DNA from: Mrakia gelida
Lineage: Eukaryota; Basidiomycota; Tremellomycetes; Cystofilobasidiales; Mrakiaceae
Assembly (NCBI GenBank): GCA_024345305.1
Contig: BRON01000008.1
Span: 1,550,001-1,614,000 of the forward strand
DNA: 64,000 nt
Direction: 5' to 3'
Made by a program: the position numbers and the translations under genes. A model generated the notes under the pieces. That model worked only from the letters and a program-made list of their open reading frames with translations. It made no database searches and was not told the DNA's origin. Within the stretch, counting starts at the first letter, position 1; each line of letters starts with the position of its first letter. Shown here in pieces: positions 32,701 through 44,752 of the stretch.

Positions 32701-35072
32701 AGCTCTCTGGTCGAGACGACATCACCGAGATCCACCGACACGATATCGACGACGTCACCATCCCTTCGAAGAAGAACCCGGGAACCGTCCTCAGGAGGAT
32801 CGAGGAGGTCTTCGACTGTTGGTTCGAGTCGGGAAGGTGAGCACTCTCTCTTCGTCGTTCGACGCGTCTTTTCTTTCTTCTTCCTGCGCGCGAGCAGTCG
32901 CTGACCTTGCTCTCGTTCTCGTTCCCTCCCTCAGCATGCCCTACGCTCAGAACCACTACCCCTTCGAGAACAAGGAGAAGGTCGAGCAGAGCTTTCCCGC
33001 CGACTTCATCTCTGAGGGAATCGATCAGACTCGAGGATGGTTCTACACCCTTCTCGTTCTCGCTACCCACCTCTTCGATTCCGCTCCTTGGAAGAACGTC
33101 ATCGTTTCGGGTCTCGTTCTTGCCGCGTGAGTCCATCTGCCTTCTTTTTCGTTCTTTGGACGCGTCGAGGACGAACGAACGCTGACTTCTTTCCTTCGTT
33201 TGCCCTCATCTTCGCAGCGATGGTCGAAAGATGTCTAAGAGTCTCAAGAACTACCCCGATCCCAACCTCACCATGGAGAAGTACGGTGCTGATGCTCTTA
33301 GGTTCGTCGACGCTCCCTCCTTTCTCTCGCCTCCCGCTCGTCGTCTCACGCGCTGACTTCTCTTCGTTCTGCCTCCCGTTTTTTTCCACAGGCTCTTCCT
33401 CGTGAACTCTCCCATCGTCCGAGGAGACAACCTCAACTTCAAGGAGGAGGGAGTCAAGCAGGTCCTCTCTCGAGTCCTCCTCCCTTGGATGAACTCGCTC
33501 AACTTCTTCACCTCCCACGTCCCCATCCTCAAGAAGGCGACCGGAATCGACTTCGTCTACGACCCCAAGGCCAAGCTCTCCAGCAACGTCATGGATCGAT
33601 GGATTCTCGCCAGGTGCCAGAGTTTGATCACCGTTGTAAAGGAGGAGATGGACGGTGAGTTCCACTTTCGAGTCGAGTCGCGTCGAGCTGCGAAGAGGAG
33701 AAGCCTCGCAAGATTTCTAGCGAATGCTGACTTGTGTTTCTCTCTTTTCGTTGCAGGCTACCGACTCTACACCGTCATCCCCCGACTCATCGAGCTCATC
33801 GAGGAACTCACCAACTCGTACATTCGATTCAACCGAAGGAGGATGAAGGGATCCGAGGGCGTCGAGGACACCGTCACCGCTCTCAACACCCTCTTCGAGG
33901 CTCTCTTCACTCTCTGCCGAACCATGGTCAGTTCCCTCGTCCCCTTCAACCCTTTGTTCCTGCTTTTCGCGCCGTGCTCGAACGGGAAACGCGTCGACTG
34001 ACTCCGCCTCGTTCCTCTTCGCTCCCGACAGTCCTCCTTCACTCCCTTCATCACCGAGACCATCTACCAGCGACTCCTCGTCTTCATGCCTCCTCCAGTG
34101 GAGGGAGAGGACGTCCGATCCATCCACTTCCTTCCCTTCCCCGAACCAAAAGAGGCCTACACCGACGAGGCCGTCCAGGTCGCCGTTCGACGACTCCTCT
34201 CCATCATCACCATCACTCGAAACCTTCGGCTCGATAAGGCTCTTGATCTCAAAGTGCGTTTCCTTCATCCTCTGTCGGTTTTCGAGTCCTCGGCGCGTCT
34301 GGTAGCTCAAGCTGACCTTCGTTCCGTCGCGTCTCGTTTCTTCCCTCGCCTTCAGACCACTCCCCTCGCCGAGGTCACCATCTACCACCCCGACCCCGCC
34401 TACCTCGCCGACGTCAAGGCTCTCGAGTCCTACCTCTGCTCTGAGCTCAACATCGAGACCGTCAAGTACACCTCGGTCGAGTCGGACGTCAACATCACCT
34501 ACAAGGCCTTCGCCGACTGGCCCGTTCTCGGACGTCGTCTTCGAGGAGCCATGCCCAAGGTCAAGGCTGCTCTTGCTCTCCTCACCTCGGAGGAAGTCAA
34601 GGCCTTCCGAACCTCTGGATCCATCGTCGTCGCCGACCAAACCCTCACCACCGGAGACCTCACCGTCGTCGCTGGAGCCGACTTCTCGACGTCCACGGAC
34701 TTTATCGCTGGAAACGGAAACAAGGACGACGCAAAGGAGGACGGAGAGCTCATCGTCGTGTTGGACGTTCGGTCGAGTCCGGAGTTGGTCATCAAGGGGT
34801 TGGCTCGAGGGTTCATCAGTAGTTGTCAGCAGCTGAGGAAAAAGGCTGGACTCGTCGCGACCGAGGAGGTCGACGTGTTCTTCAAGTCGTGCAGCGAGAC
34901 GATGAAGAGCGCGATCGAGCAGAACAAGGAGGCGATCTGGAGGGAGTTGGGAAGTGCGGCGGTGGAGGACGAGCAGAAGGCGGAGGGTGTTGAGGTTATC
35001 GTGGAGGAGGAGATCGAGGTCGCAGATCAGAAGTTCGTCGTTTCCCTCGTTCGTAGAGCTACCTCGGCTTAG
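29786..35072 (+). CDS. ILS1: Isoleucyl-tRNA synthetase, cytosolic
   Basis: Charges tRNA-Ile with isoleucine in the cytosol. ATG at 29786 begins a short first exon (MTFPPPR); the second starts at 29950 with [20 protein letters not shown]. The class I signature HYGH lies in [17 protein letters not shown]. The Rossmann core continues with [17 protein letters not shown] and the editing (CP1) domain includes [18 protein letters not shown] and [14 protein letters not shown]. The second class I motif is [15 protein letters not shown] near 33225. The anticodon-binding helices follow ([17 protein letters not shown]). A C-terminal extension of more than 200 residues is typical of eukaryotic cytosolic enzymes. 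The open frame ends at 35070-35072. About sixteen introns interrupt the gene, and nearly all carry a CTGAC branch point. No mitochondrial presequence is evident, so this should be the cytosolic isoform. Confidence 0.95.
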
Positions 35073-35545
35073 ATCTATTTCGTCTTCAGTCCATATTTTG
35101 GACGAGGGGGTAGTGTTTCTGTTTCTTTCTAGTTTTTCTTCGTGGTTTATCTCTTCTTTCGCTTATCTACACGCTGTTTCTCGCTTTCTCGACGAGTCGA
35201 AGGGGGAAGCCAACTCGCGACGAGGAGAACCTGCTCGTTCCAGCTACGTTTCGTCCGTCCTGGTCTCAGAAGACTTCAAATCTTAGAGATATACGCGCTC
35301 GGCAGCGAATTCATCTCTACAAACCCTACATACCCTACCAAAAGAAAAACAAACGATCGTCATACATCGGCCGACTCTTCTGACTCGTCGGACAAAAAGT
35401 CAAAAGTTGAGCTTCCCCACCTCCCCTCCCTCCCTTCGTTTGTTTTCCCTTCAAACCACGACACAGCAGCGAAACCTCGTTGCATGCGATAGGACCTCAC
35501 CAGCACCACCAATTCCACCCCTTCTACTAGATCCGAGCTCCGCCG
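35073..35545. other. Intergenic spacer
   Basis: About 470 bp between the synthetase stop and the Mpv17-family start. It begins T-rich (3' UTR-like) and becomes mixed, with no supported gene or element. Confidence 0.5.
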
Positions 35546-36882
35546 ATGGTCTGGATCCACTACAATCGACTGCTCTCGCGGCACCCTTGTGAGCTTTCTC
35601 TTCCCTCCCTCCCTCCCTTCTTCTCTCTTCTTTCATGCTGTTTCCTTCGCGACAAGAGCTGATCCGAGCTTCTTTCGTTCTTCCAGACTTTACTCGGTCG
35701 CTCGTGGCAGCTGGGATGATGACCTCGGGAGATATTTTGAGCCAGAGGCTGATAGAGAGGAACGAGAGACACGATGTGAGTGGACGACGACGACGAGCTC
35801 TCCTTTCCCCTCCCTCCGGTTTTCGTCCTGCCTTCTTTCTCTCGGGCTTCTTTCGACCGCCCTGCTTCTTCGCTCTCGACACTAGAGGGGACGCCATTCA
35901 TCCTCTCTGCGCGCTCTCGATCCCTCTGATCCTTGTTCGAGCTCGGATAGTCCTCACCCAAAGAATCCAAGCTGACCGAACCCTTCGATTCTTTTGTCGT
36001 GTGCTCAGATCGCACGATCCGCTCGTTTCGCCTTCTACGGCTTCTTCATCCACGCTCCAATACTAGCTCAATGGTTCAAGCTCGTAGATCGGATACAGTT
36101 CAAGTCGGCTGCCTGGGCTGTAGGGACGAAGGTGAGCTTCGACCCCTTAGAATCCCCTCCCGGCTTTCCCCTTCGCTCTGGGCTGAACTCGCGCGTCACT
36201 TTCCTTCCATTCGTCCTCCTTCGTCTTCCCTTCTTCTAGGTGGTGCTAGACCAAACGCTTTGGGGGCCTTGGTCGTGTACGATGTTCTATGGGTGTATGA
36301 GTTTGCTGGAAGGGCACTCGCTGCATGAGGCGAAGGAGAAGATCATCGTTGGTGAGCTCGAACTTTCCCTTCCATCTCCCTCGATCCTTCTTCTCGCCCA
36401 TCTCCCACCTTTTGTTCTGACCATTTGTTGCCTTTCGTCGTTCTTCAGCGTTCTGGCCTACTTACATAAGAGGAGGGTTGGTCTTCCTTCCTACAAGTCT
36501 TTTGACCTACTCGATCATCCCACGCCATCATCGAGGGTTGTTTCTGCAGGGTGTAGGACTCGGTGAGTGTTTTGACCTTGCTTCTGCGATGGTCACGGGA
36601 AAGCTCTATCTCGAGCGGGGGAGAGACGCGTTGCGAGATGCAGCGAAAGGAAAAGGACGAGTCGTGCGAGCTGAACTGACCCCTCTCGTCCCCTTCTTTC
36701 CCTCTTCGTCAGGCTGGAACACGTACCTCTCGGGAGCTAATCACTCAGCAAACGACAAGGTTGTCATCATCGAGGCGGACGAGGAGTATCTCCTCGATAT
36801 AGAGCAGAGACAAGGCATCCCTCACCACTTCGCACCACCGCCGCCGTCACGGAACCTCGTCGTCGCTCCTTCTTCCTCCTGA
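35546..36882 (+). CDS. Mpv17/PMP22 family membrane protein
   Basis: Small four-helix membrane protein of the Mpv17/PMP22/Sym1 family, found in the mitochondrial inner or peroxisomal membrane. Six exons join in phase: 35546-35588, 35687-35775, 36009-36131, 36240-36351, 36449-36562 and 36713-36882, giving 216 residues. Family features in order are SLVAAGMMTSGDILSQRLIE, then ARFAFYGFFIHAPILAQWFK, VVLDQTLWGPWSCTMFYGC (the conserved DQ), EAKEKIIVAFWPTYIRGG and GWNTYLSG. The family's usual NF after WP is replaced by RGGLVF. The C-terminal 50 residues after the last helix are polar and Pro/Ser-rich. Mpv17 relatives are described as channels or as stress-response factors in mitochondria; the role here is inferred. 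Confidence 0.85.
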
Positions 36883-37124
36883 TGACCCTCCTCCCCCACT
36901 GTTTCCCATAATTCTCACACCCCCACTAGCCTCGTTTTAGACTTTTGCATAGCTCTCAGTTCGTTCGCCTTCGTTTCTCTAGACGTACAGTATCGTGATG
37001 TGTTGTACTCTTTCCTCGGTCTCGACGCGTTCCAGATGGAGCTCAACCCTTCCGCACGCGTGAAGATACCCAAACCTACTACGTCTACTAATCTACCAAC
37101 CCGATAGCTGATCCACCCAAAACT

Positions 37125-38826
37125 CTACATACTCTTCAGCCACCTCAAACTGCTCCTAAACGGCGACCCAAAAGGCATCAACACCTCGCCTTCATCCCCT
37201 CCTCCCATCCCACACGTTCCCGCCATCCTCTGGAACCCCTCCACCACAGGAAGACCCGCCCAGATCAGAACTGTCCACGTCCAAATCGCTCCCAGCGGAC
37301 CGCCGACTTTCCGACGTGTGACGGCGAGGAAGAGACGTTCGAAGGCCATTGCGATGGGTTGGATGAAGAAGAACCGGATGTATCTGGGAGGCGAGAGAGG
37401 AGGACAAGGATCAGAGGAGGTAAAAGAGAGGGGTTGGTAAGAAAGAGGGGGTGGGGGAAAGGGGAGGGAAAGATGGACTCACGCTGAGTTCATGGCGCGA
37501 AACTCTGGTTGAGGGTTGTAGGTGTAAAGAGGACCGTGTTGGATTGCTGAGAAAGCGAAGACGGCGATGATGGAGATCCACCTTTGAACCATCTTTCCTC
37601 CTCCGAGGCGACGAACGAGTCTTCCGGCGGGGTCGCCAGCGATGAAGAGGAAAGAGCTGCGAAAGGGACGACGCGACCAAACGCGACGTGGTCAGTTGGT
37701 TGGTTTTGCCTTCGAGATCGAGGAGATGAAGCTGAACTCACCCTCGAACGGCTTGATGCCATATCTGAGACCATGTTCGGTTAAGACTCGTCGTCTTGAA
37801 GATGTTCCCGAAGAAGGGAGGAGGAGCGACGGGTCGACCGGGATGGAAGAGGGTATACACGAAGCAAATGATGTGGTGCTCGCTCCAGATGCTGGAAAAG
37901 AGACTTCCGAAGTGACTGCGAGACGAGAATACATGTCAGTGAGCTTGGCTTCGACGAAGAGAAGGGGGGAGACGAGACGTACGCGACCGTCATGAACATG
38001 GCCGACGCGAAAGGACTCAAGACGACGCGTTCTCCCATCAACGGAATCTCCTCCCAGATTGATCCCTCCAACCTCTTGTCGAACGTCTTGAAGGTCGGAT
38101 GCGTGCCCATCATCCAGTTTGAGGCGTCCCAGAGAACGTAGGCGACGAAACCTGTGGTGAAGTGCTCAAGGAGGAGAGACGACCGAGTCCGATGCCGAAA
38201 GGGAGGGACGAGGGACGCGTTGGCGAGGGAGTTGCTCCAGCCGAGATTGAGTCGGAAGGCGAAGAAGTAGGATATACCATTGACGAACTGATCCCAGCGA
38301 GTATACTTCGTCCTCTCGCTCCTATCCTTCTTCTTCCCATCAACAACCCCGTTTCCGTTGCCCTGATGTTCCGAAGCTCCGTTCGTCTTCCCCTTGCCTC
38401 CCCAGATCCTCCTGCTCTCCTCCTCGTATCCCACCCACGTAGGAGCTTCCCGACGAAGTCCAACCTCGATCCCTCTCATGTAGAACCAAGCTGAAAGACA
38501 ACGAAGTCCTACGCCTTGAGAGGTTCGGTGAGGCTCGTCGTACATGAACGAGAAGGCGGAGAAGAGGGAGAAAAGGAGGGTTGGGACGAGGAGGGTTCGA
38601 CGAAGGAGGACGGTGTCCTTGGGGGAGAAGAGGAGGTAGGAGAGGTAGATTTGAGGGATGAGAGGGAGGAAGACGACGCCGGTAAGGGAGGTGCCGATGA
38701 GCCAGGGACGAGAGAGGTAGTCGTCGATGAAAGGGAGAGGGGAGAGTCTGCTCGATACGAAGAGGGATTTGGATGATCAGCTCGATAGAGTGAGGAGCTT
38801 CCCATGCAGAGAGCGACTAACCTCAT
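37125..38826 (-). CDS. Wax synthase-like MBOAT acyltransferase, copy 1
   Basis: Multi-spanning enzyme of the wax-synthase-like MBOAT group, which transfers acyl or acetyl groups to alcohols or terpenoids. It is paralogous to the gene diverging at 39344. The coding sequence begins with a 5-bp exon (38826-38822, ATGAG) spliced to 38747-37983, which reads LSPLPFIDDYLSRPWLIG and SYLLFSPKDTVLLRR. Three further exons follow to the stop at 37125. Helices alternate with basic loops (LWDASNWMMGTHPTFKTFD). The expected catalytic histidine block is TTSLNRTWSQIWHQAVRG, and the last exon has FIQPIAMAFERLFLAVTRRK with GGPLGAIWTWTVLIWAG. The substrate is unknown. Divergent neighbours share the first-intron position, showing recent inverted duplication or ancient retention of structure. 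Confidence 0.8.
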
Positions 38827-39343
38827 GCTGAGGTTGGCTAGTCGATGGTGGACGTTGAAGGAAGGAAGGAAGAACGAGGGTGGGACGATGCTGAGTGAGC
38901 TCGCATGTCTGTACGTAAGATTCGGAAGCCTGTGCAGATCTCTTGAGCCGTGCGTGCCGAGAAAAGGAAAGGAAGAAAAGGAAAGTCGTCGAGAAGTTGT
39001 TTTCAGCTTGAAGAACGCGCTGGAGTTGAGTGTTCGCTCCCCGAGGAAGCGAGATCCGGGAAAGCAGGCGCGCTTCGATCGTGAGAAGGACGCGACGCGC
39101 CTCGAGAAATGAATTTCGACCCCTTCTCCCTCTCTTTTTCTTCCCCTCGACCACGACAGCTCACCCATTTTCCCTTCTCCTTCTGAACACTCAAACCTGA
39201 ATCGATCTGTCAACCTTCGCGTGAAAGCTTGAATCCAGGAACGAGTCCTGCGCCGAGCGAGAAAGGGGAAGGCAAGCTCGTGCCTTTCGACCTTTCACCT
39301 TCAAACGCCCACCTTCCTTTACTTTTCTTCCTTCTCTCGCTTC
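38827..39343. promoter_or_regulatory. Divergent promoter of the wax synthase-like pair
   Basis: A 517-bp gap between two start codons facing away from each other, probably shared by both paralogues. The stretch 38890-39110 can be read as open on the minus strand, but no conserved protein is visible. A pyrimidine-rich leader precedes each ATGAG start. Confidence 0.45.
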
Positions 39344-40835
39344 ATGAGGTTTGCTCGTTCCCTTGAGTACTCCTTGACATACGATCGACTGATCGGCTCG
39401 CTATCTCTCTACAGTCCACCCTCGCTCTCCCCTCCTCCCTTGATCGGCTTCCACCTCGAGGAAGCTGAGCTCTACCTCCTCCTCCTCCCTCACCCTCTTT
39501 ACCTCCTCCTCTCCTACCTCCTCTTCTCCCCTCGATCGACCATCACCCTCCGAAGGAACATCCTCCTCATCACCTTCCTCCCCATCCTCCTCTTCAACTT
39601 CGGTTTCTCGTTCGGAAACTCAAAACAACGAGCGGGATCCCTCGGTCTCAGGTTCTTTTCCTTGACCTGCCTCCTTCGAGCCGTCGAGGTTGGACTTATT
39701 CACGAGGCTCCTCTGTGGGTTGGACCTGTCAGGAGGGATGCGGTGGGGAAGAAGGAGGCAGGGAAAAAGCCAGTCGAACGATGGGGACGCCTCGTCTTCG
39801 CAACCTCCCACTTCTACTCCTGGCGATCCCTCGGCTGGTCCACCTCGATCCCAGACAATCTCGTCCCTGCCTACTTCAACCCTCGACCCCGAAGCCGGCT
39901 CCTCCTCCTGCAACTCGGCCGAATCATCTTCTACCTCGTTTCCTGGGACGCCGTCAACTCGCTCTTCAACCTCCATCCCACCCTCCACTCGTTCGACTCG
40001 AGACTCACTGGATACCTCTACGACCCTATCCCTCTCTTCGATGGGCTGGTCACCATCCCTTCCGTCATAGCTGCTTCTCTTGTATCCCTCGCGTGAGTTC
40101 TCCCTTTCCTCGAGACATTCTGTGCTCGCTCGACACTGACCAAACCTCGTCGCTCGACTTTTCCAGCTACGTCTCCTCCATCTCCCTCGGCTTCTCGTTC
40201 TACCACTCCTGCCTCGGACTCGAATACACCCTCCTTCATCCTGGCAAACCCAACCCTTGGCCTCCCCTCTCCACTTCCCTCTGGCGAACGACGAGTCTGC
40301 ATCAGTTCTGGATGGTCTCGTGGCATCAAACGTTCAGAAGGTGAGCTCGAGCTCGTCGCGTCGTTTCCCTCCTCCTCTCTCGTTCGTTCGCTGATCTCCT
40401 CGCTTCGTTGGTCGCAGGATCTACGGCTTCCTCGGAGGATCCTACGAATTCGGAATCGGAAAAACTGGAAGACTCATCGGGGTCTTCCTTCTCATAGGGA
40501 TTCATCACTCAGCCACTTGGGCGTTCAACGTCAACGAGGACGAACGAAAAGTCGCGATCCCGTTCGTCAGCTACCTCCTCTTCTTTCTTCTCCAACCTCT
40601 CGGCTTCCTCCTCGAACGACTCTTCTATCGTCTCACGGCTCGACGCGTCGGAGGTCCCCTCGGAGCCCTCTGGACATGGTCGTTCTTGCTCTACTTTGGC
40701 GTTTCGGTAGTGGACGCGATGCTGAAGGTTGATGCGGGGACGGGGAATGGATGTGGAAGGGATGGGGAGGAGGTGATGCCGGGGAAGATGATCCCTTTTA
40801 GAAAGGCGGTGAGGTTCGTCGCGTCGAGGGTTTGA
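39344..40835 (+). CDS. Wax synthase-like MBOAT acyltransferase, copy 2
   Basis: Paralogue of the minus-strand gene ending at 37125. Exons are 39344-39348 (5 bp, ATGAG), 39415-40092, 40167-40340 and 40418-40835, giving 424 residues. The N-terminal part has hydrophobic spans (LYLLLLPHPLYLLLSYLLF, NILLITFLPILLFNFGF), then LRAVEVGLIHEAPLWVGP, matching RGIEVGLRREAPTWVGY in copy 1. The histidine block reads TTSLHQFWMVSWHQTFRR, with the WH pair expected to be catalytic. Next come GVFLLIGIHHSATWAF and GGPLGALWTWSFLLYFG. The 66-bp first intron has no stop and is a multiple of three, so its retention would add 22 residues at the N-terminus. The paralogue, whose intron is not a multiple of three, supports splicing. 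Substrate unknown; membrane location inferred from helices. Confidence 0.82.
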
Positions 40836-41033
40836 GCTTTGTTGTTTTTCGTTGTAGCACCTCCTCTCGTTTCGTTCGTCGGTCTTTTCTCTCGCATAGT
40901 CTCATAGTCTCGCACGCGTTGAGTCCTGTCTGTAGATATCGCACTCTCGTTTTCACGCCCTACAAACCCAGACGCGGATTCGAAAAGTCATCATCTCAAC
41001 GAACGAAATCACACCCTGCCCCTCCCCTCCTAG

Positions 41034-44000
41034 CTATCTCATCGGCGACCCATCCAAATCCTCCTCCATCGCCTCCCCATCCAGATCCTCTCCCTCCCCA
41101 TCCATCGCTTCCCCATCCAGATCCTCCTCCTCCTCCACCGGCGCCGCAGTGGTCGAAACGAACGACGACGAGAACCCACTCTTCTTGAACCTCGACTGAT
41201 GGTTGTTCTCCGTCGCCTGCGCTCGAGCAGCTGCCTCCGCTGGCGTCAAGGGTGCTGGAGCGTTGGTGTTGGTGGTGGAGGAAGAGGAGGAGGAGATGAA
41301 GGTTCCGTTGAGGCGGGAACGGAGGTCTTCGGTGAAGGTGGGGGTGAAGACGATCCTGCGGACGCGGGGGAAGAGGGAAGGAGATCAGCTCGAGTCTAGT
41401 GATGAGAAGAGTGAGAGGAAGGAGGGAAGTCGGGACGAACCAAATCTCCAAAACATCCAGAACGTTGGTGATGTGCGACTTGAACTGTTCGGCGGAGAGC
41501 CTTCCTGCTTGAGCTTTGAAGGAGGAGTAGAGCGTTCCGAGGTGGTCGAAGACTGCTGGCAAGCGAGCTTCGAAGGCTGCTCGGTATTTCCACTGTGAGC
41601 GAGAACGCAGAACACGAGACGAAGAGGGGTCAGCGAGGGAACGCAGGGCAAGTGAAAGGAACGAGGCCGAGAGGAGAGAAGGTACGAACAGCGTTAGGGA
41701 GCGGCGAAGCAGAGTTCGAGAGGATATCCGAAACGAGGTGCAGGCGAGCGACCTTCAGTGGGACGGGAGTCTCGAAGATGATGAGGGATTGGAGGATCAT
41801 GTCCGCTACCTGGCGAAACGGAGAGGCAACGAACGCGAAAGTCGAGTCAGCGTCGTCAACGCCTCTTCACCTCTCCAACCACCCAACAGTCAAGCGCACT
41901 CACCTCATCAGCAGCATCAGCATGCTCCAACGCAAACGCCATACACCTCGCGATCTCCCCTCTCTCTCCCTTCAACCCTCTCAAGCAACTCGTGAACCGT
42001 CGACGAGCAAGTTTGCCCAACGTTCCCTTCCGAAGTCGTTCGCGCTCTTCCTCTTCTTCCGAGTCGGTTGAGTAGACGGAGTTGTAGCCCTGAGTGAACG
42101 CAAAAAAACGAGGAAGGGGGGGAGGGTCGGGTTAGAAGGAGAAGGAACGAGGAACGAGACGACGAGAGGAAGCAAGGGGTGGGGGTGGGGGGGGGAAGGG
42201 ACGAAACGGACCTCATCGATGAAAGGAAGAGGAGCAGGTGGTGGAGGTCGGTAGGTTGGGTCGATGAGACTTCGGAAGAAGTGGTATTCGGGGAGCTGAT
42301 CAAACACCACGCCCAGACAAAAAGAAAGCGAACGAGTCAGTCGTCGAGCCGTCATCGTCGTCGCGTCGTCTCTCTTCCCCTCCCCTCCCGATCTCTCCTC
42401 TCCTCCCGACCCCTCCTCTTTCCCGCCCACCTCCCACACTGCCCTCCCCTCAGCACCCCCCCTCACATCCTCCAAGCTCAAACCCCAACGCGCGCAAGCA
42501 AGCGACTCACCATCTCATCCTTCAAGAACGCAAACTTCAGATTCTCCTTCTCCTTCTCCCTCAGATGATTCTCAAACTCAGGTCCGAGATCCTTGACCTT
42601 CCCCGCGACGGTCCTGATGAACTTCTCGATCTCCGGTTGGAGGTTGGGCCCTCCTTTCTTCCTCGGTGGCGAACGAGAGCGAGAGCGAGAGCGGGAGCGG
42701 GAGTAGGAGCGTTGTCGTTTGGAGGAGGAGGAGGGAGGAGGGGAGAAGGAGCGGGAGCGAGAGCGGGAGCGGCGGGTGGAGGAGGTTGTTATGTCTTTGA
42801 GGGAGAGAAAGGGACAGGAGGGGAGGTTTAGAGTTCGTGTGAGAGGACGAGCATCGGAGGGGAAAAGCCTGCTCGACAAGCGACGGCCCCAGCGAAACGA
42901 CCTGCAAAAAACTCACCATAAATCGCCCTCTGAGGCAACGGAACCGCTTTACTCCACCCAACCTTCAGCACACTCCCTCCCCAGTCCAATCCATCGAAAT
43001 CCTTGATGGCTCGCTCCGCATCAGCTCGTTTCATGTAGGCGACGAACCCTGAAAGTCCAGCTCGGATTCCGACGCGACGCGCTCCGAGTTGGGAAGTGTC
43101 GGCGTTGGAGCGGGGTTCGTCGAGGCGGGGGTACATGATCTTGACCTGAGCAGGGAAGAATGGAAGGTGAGTGGGAGTTGAAGCGAGGCGAAAGAGGGAG
43201 AGAAAGCGAGCAAAAGACGCGAGGGGACGAACCGATCCGACAGGTCCACATTTCGCGAAGAGGAGTCCGAGAGGTTGTTCCGAGACGTTGGGTGGTAAGT
43301 TTCCGACGTAGAGGTTGGAGGTCTGCATCGATACGAAGTACAAACCCGGTTAGTGAGTCCGGTTTGCGAACGCGAAAGAAGGGAAGAGGGAAGGGAAGCG
43401 GAAGCTCACCATCTGGTCGCCCATGTCGTGAGATCCTCGATCCTTCGGGTTCTCCCAAGCTGATTCCGACCAAACCTTCAGTCAGCGAGAGCTCCGAAGG
43501 GGGTAGAGAGTAGGAAAAGAGAGGATGCTCACCAGCATGAACAGCAGCCGAACTAGCTGACATCCCCGACTTCTTGAACCTCTCGTCCCGAGCTGCTTGA
43601 TCCCTGTTCGATGCGAAGGAGAGTCAGCTTCCGCGAGCTCGCTCGAAGCAAGGAGAGATGGACGAACCGTTTCAGATCCTCCAGGAAGGAGTCCATGACT
43701 CTCTTTCCCTTTCCCTTGGGAGCCGACGAAGGAGGAGGCGAGGGAGAACGAGGCTGAGGGAAGGAGGTTCGCGGTCAGCTCGTTCGTTTCGTTCGTCGCA
43801 GCTTGACGGAGAGAAGGGACCTACTTTGGCAGCACGGTTGAAAGCTGAAGGTGCTCTCGGAGGCTCGTATGGTGTAGGCGCTCCTCCCTTCGATCCAGAA
43901 CCTACGAGACAAGACGAAAGAAGAGCAGGAGCGGCACGGAGGTTGAGCTCGTTCGTTCTCCTTCGCCCTCCCTCCCTCCTTCGCGAAGGAAGGTCGACAC

Positions 44001-44532
44001 TCACCTGAAGCCAGCACGAATCCACCCCTCTTGAGACCCGTCGACGAAGAGCCTTCTCCATGCTCAGCTTCGAACTCTGCTGAGAACTCGGCGAAGACGA
44101 TGGCGGCTTGTCTGTCCGAACGAACGAAGGGAGAGAAGGAAGGTGTGAGCTCGACTCGACGTCGTGTTTGCTGCCATTGCCATTGCCATTGAGCTCGAGC
44201 TGAACGTACCTCTCCTCCTCCTCCTTCTTCCTCTTGGCCTCTGCTTGATCCTTGTCCCGCTTCGATAACTTGTTGATCCCGTACGCGAAGGTTTGCTTCT
44301 TCTCCACTCCCAGAGGAGCTGATTTCTGTTCCAAGGAGGGAAGCCGATGTCGAAGGAAGATCCAGGGACGAGGAGGAGGGTGCGCGATGGACGAGAACGG
44401 CGACGAGTTGAAGGGGGGTAGAGAGAGAGAGAAGCAGTATAGGGGAGGAGAGAGCGAGGGTGAGTGAAGTGCTTGACTAGAGAAGGATGGGAAAGAGGAG
44501 AGGAAGGCGGACGGGTTGAGGGCGGGCTTCAT
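41034..44532 (-). CDS. U2SURP: U2 snRNP-associated SURP protein (SR140/U2SURP)
   Basis: Splicing factor of the U2 snRNP. ATG at 44532. N-terminal exons include GVEKKQTFAYGINKLSKRDK and the coiled basic region typical of SR140. The RRM starts TSNLYVGNLPPNVSEQPLG and includes VKIMYPRLDEPRSNADTS, GFVAYMKRADAERAIKDFD and VLKVGWSKAVPLP. An RS-rich stretch (SRSRSRSFSPPP, YSRSRSRSRSRSPPRKKG) follows. The SURP module comes next (PEIEKFIRTVAGKVKDLGPE, LPEYHFFRSLIDP). The CID-type helical domain is in the last third (LKGERGEIARCMAFALEHAD, RLHLVSDILSNSASPLPNAW). The C-terminal half ends with acidic repeats DLDGEAMDGEGEDLDGEAM. Stop at 41034. The order RRM, SURP, CID matches the family, but the RS block sits between RRM and SURP. 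The start diverges from BET5 by 220 bp. Confidence 0.92.
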
Positions 44533-44752
44533 CTTCGTCCGACGATCCTCCTCCGAAGCGAGAAAGATCTAGTTGTTTTCGCTGCATGCTCCCGAGGCGA
44601 CGATATCGAAGGGGGGAGTAGAAGAGGAGTTGAGTTTGTTGAGACGCTGGTCGTTGAGAGAGGAGAGCACGAGCTCGCCTTCCTTCCCTTCTTGAGCTTC
44701 GAGGTTCCTTCTCATCGTCGTCGAATCGTTCCCAACCCTCACACCATCAAAA

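Noticed and set aside
33717..34640. 307-codon minus-strand frame over the isoleucyl-tRNA synthetase
   Set aside because: It is exactly antisense to conserved synthetase exons and is low complexity (Asp, Glu, Gly and Val rich).
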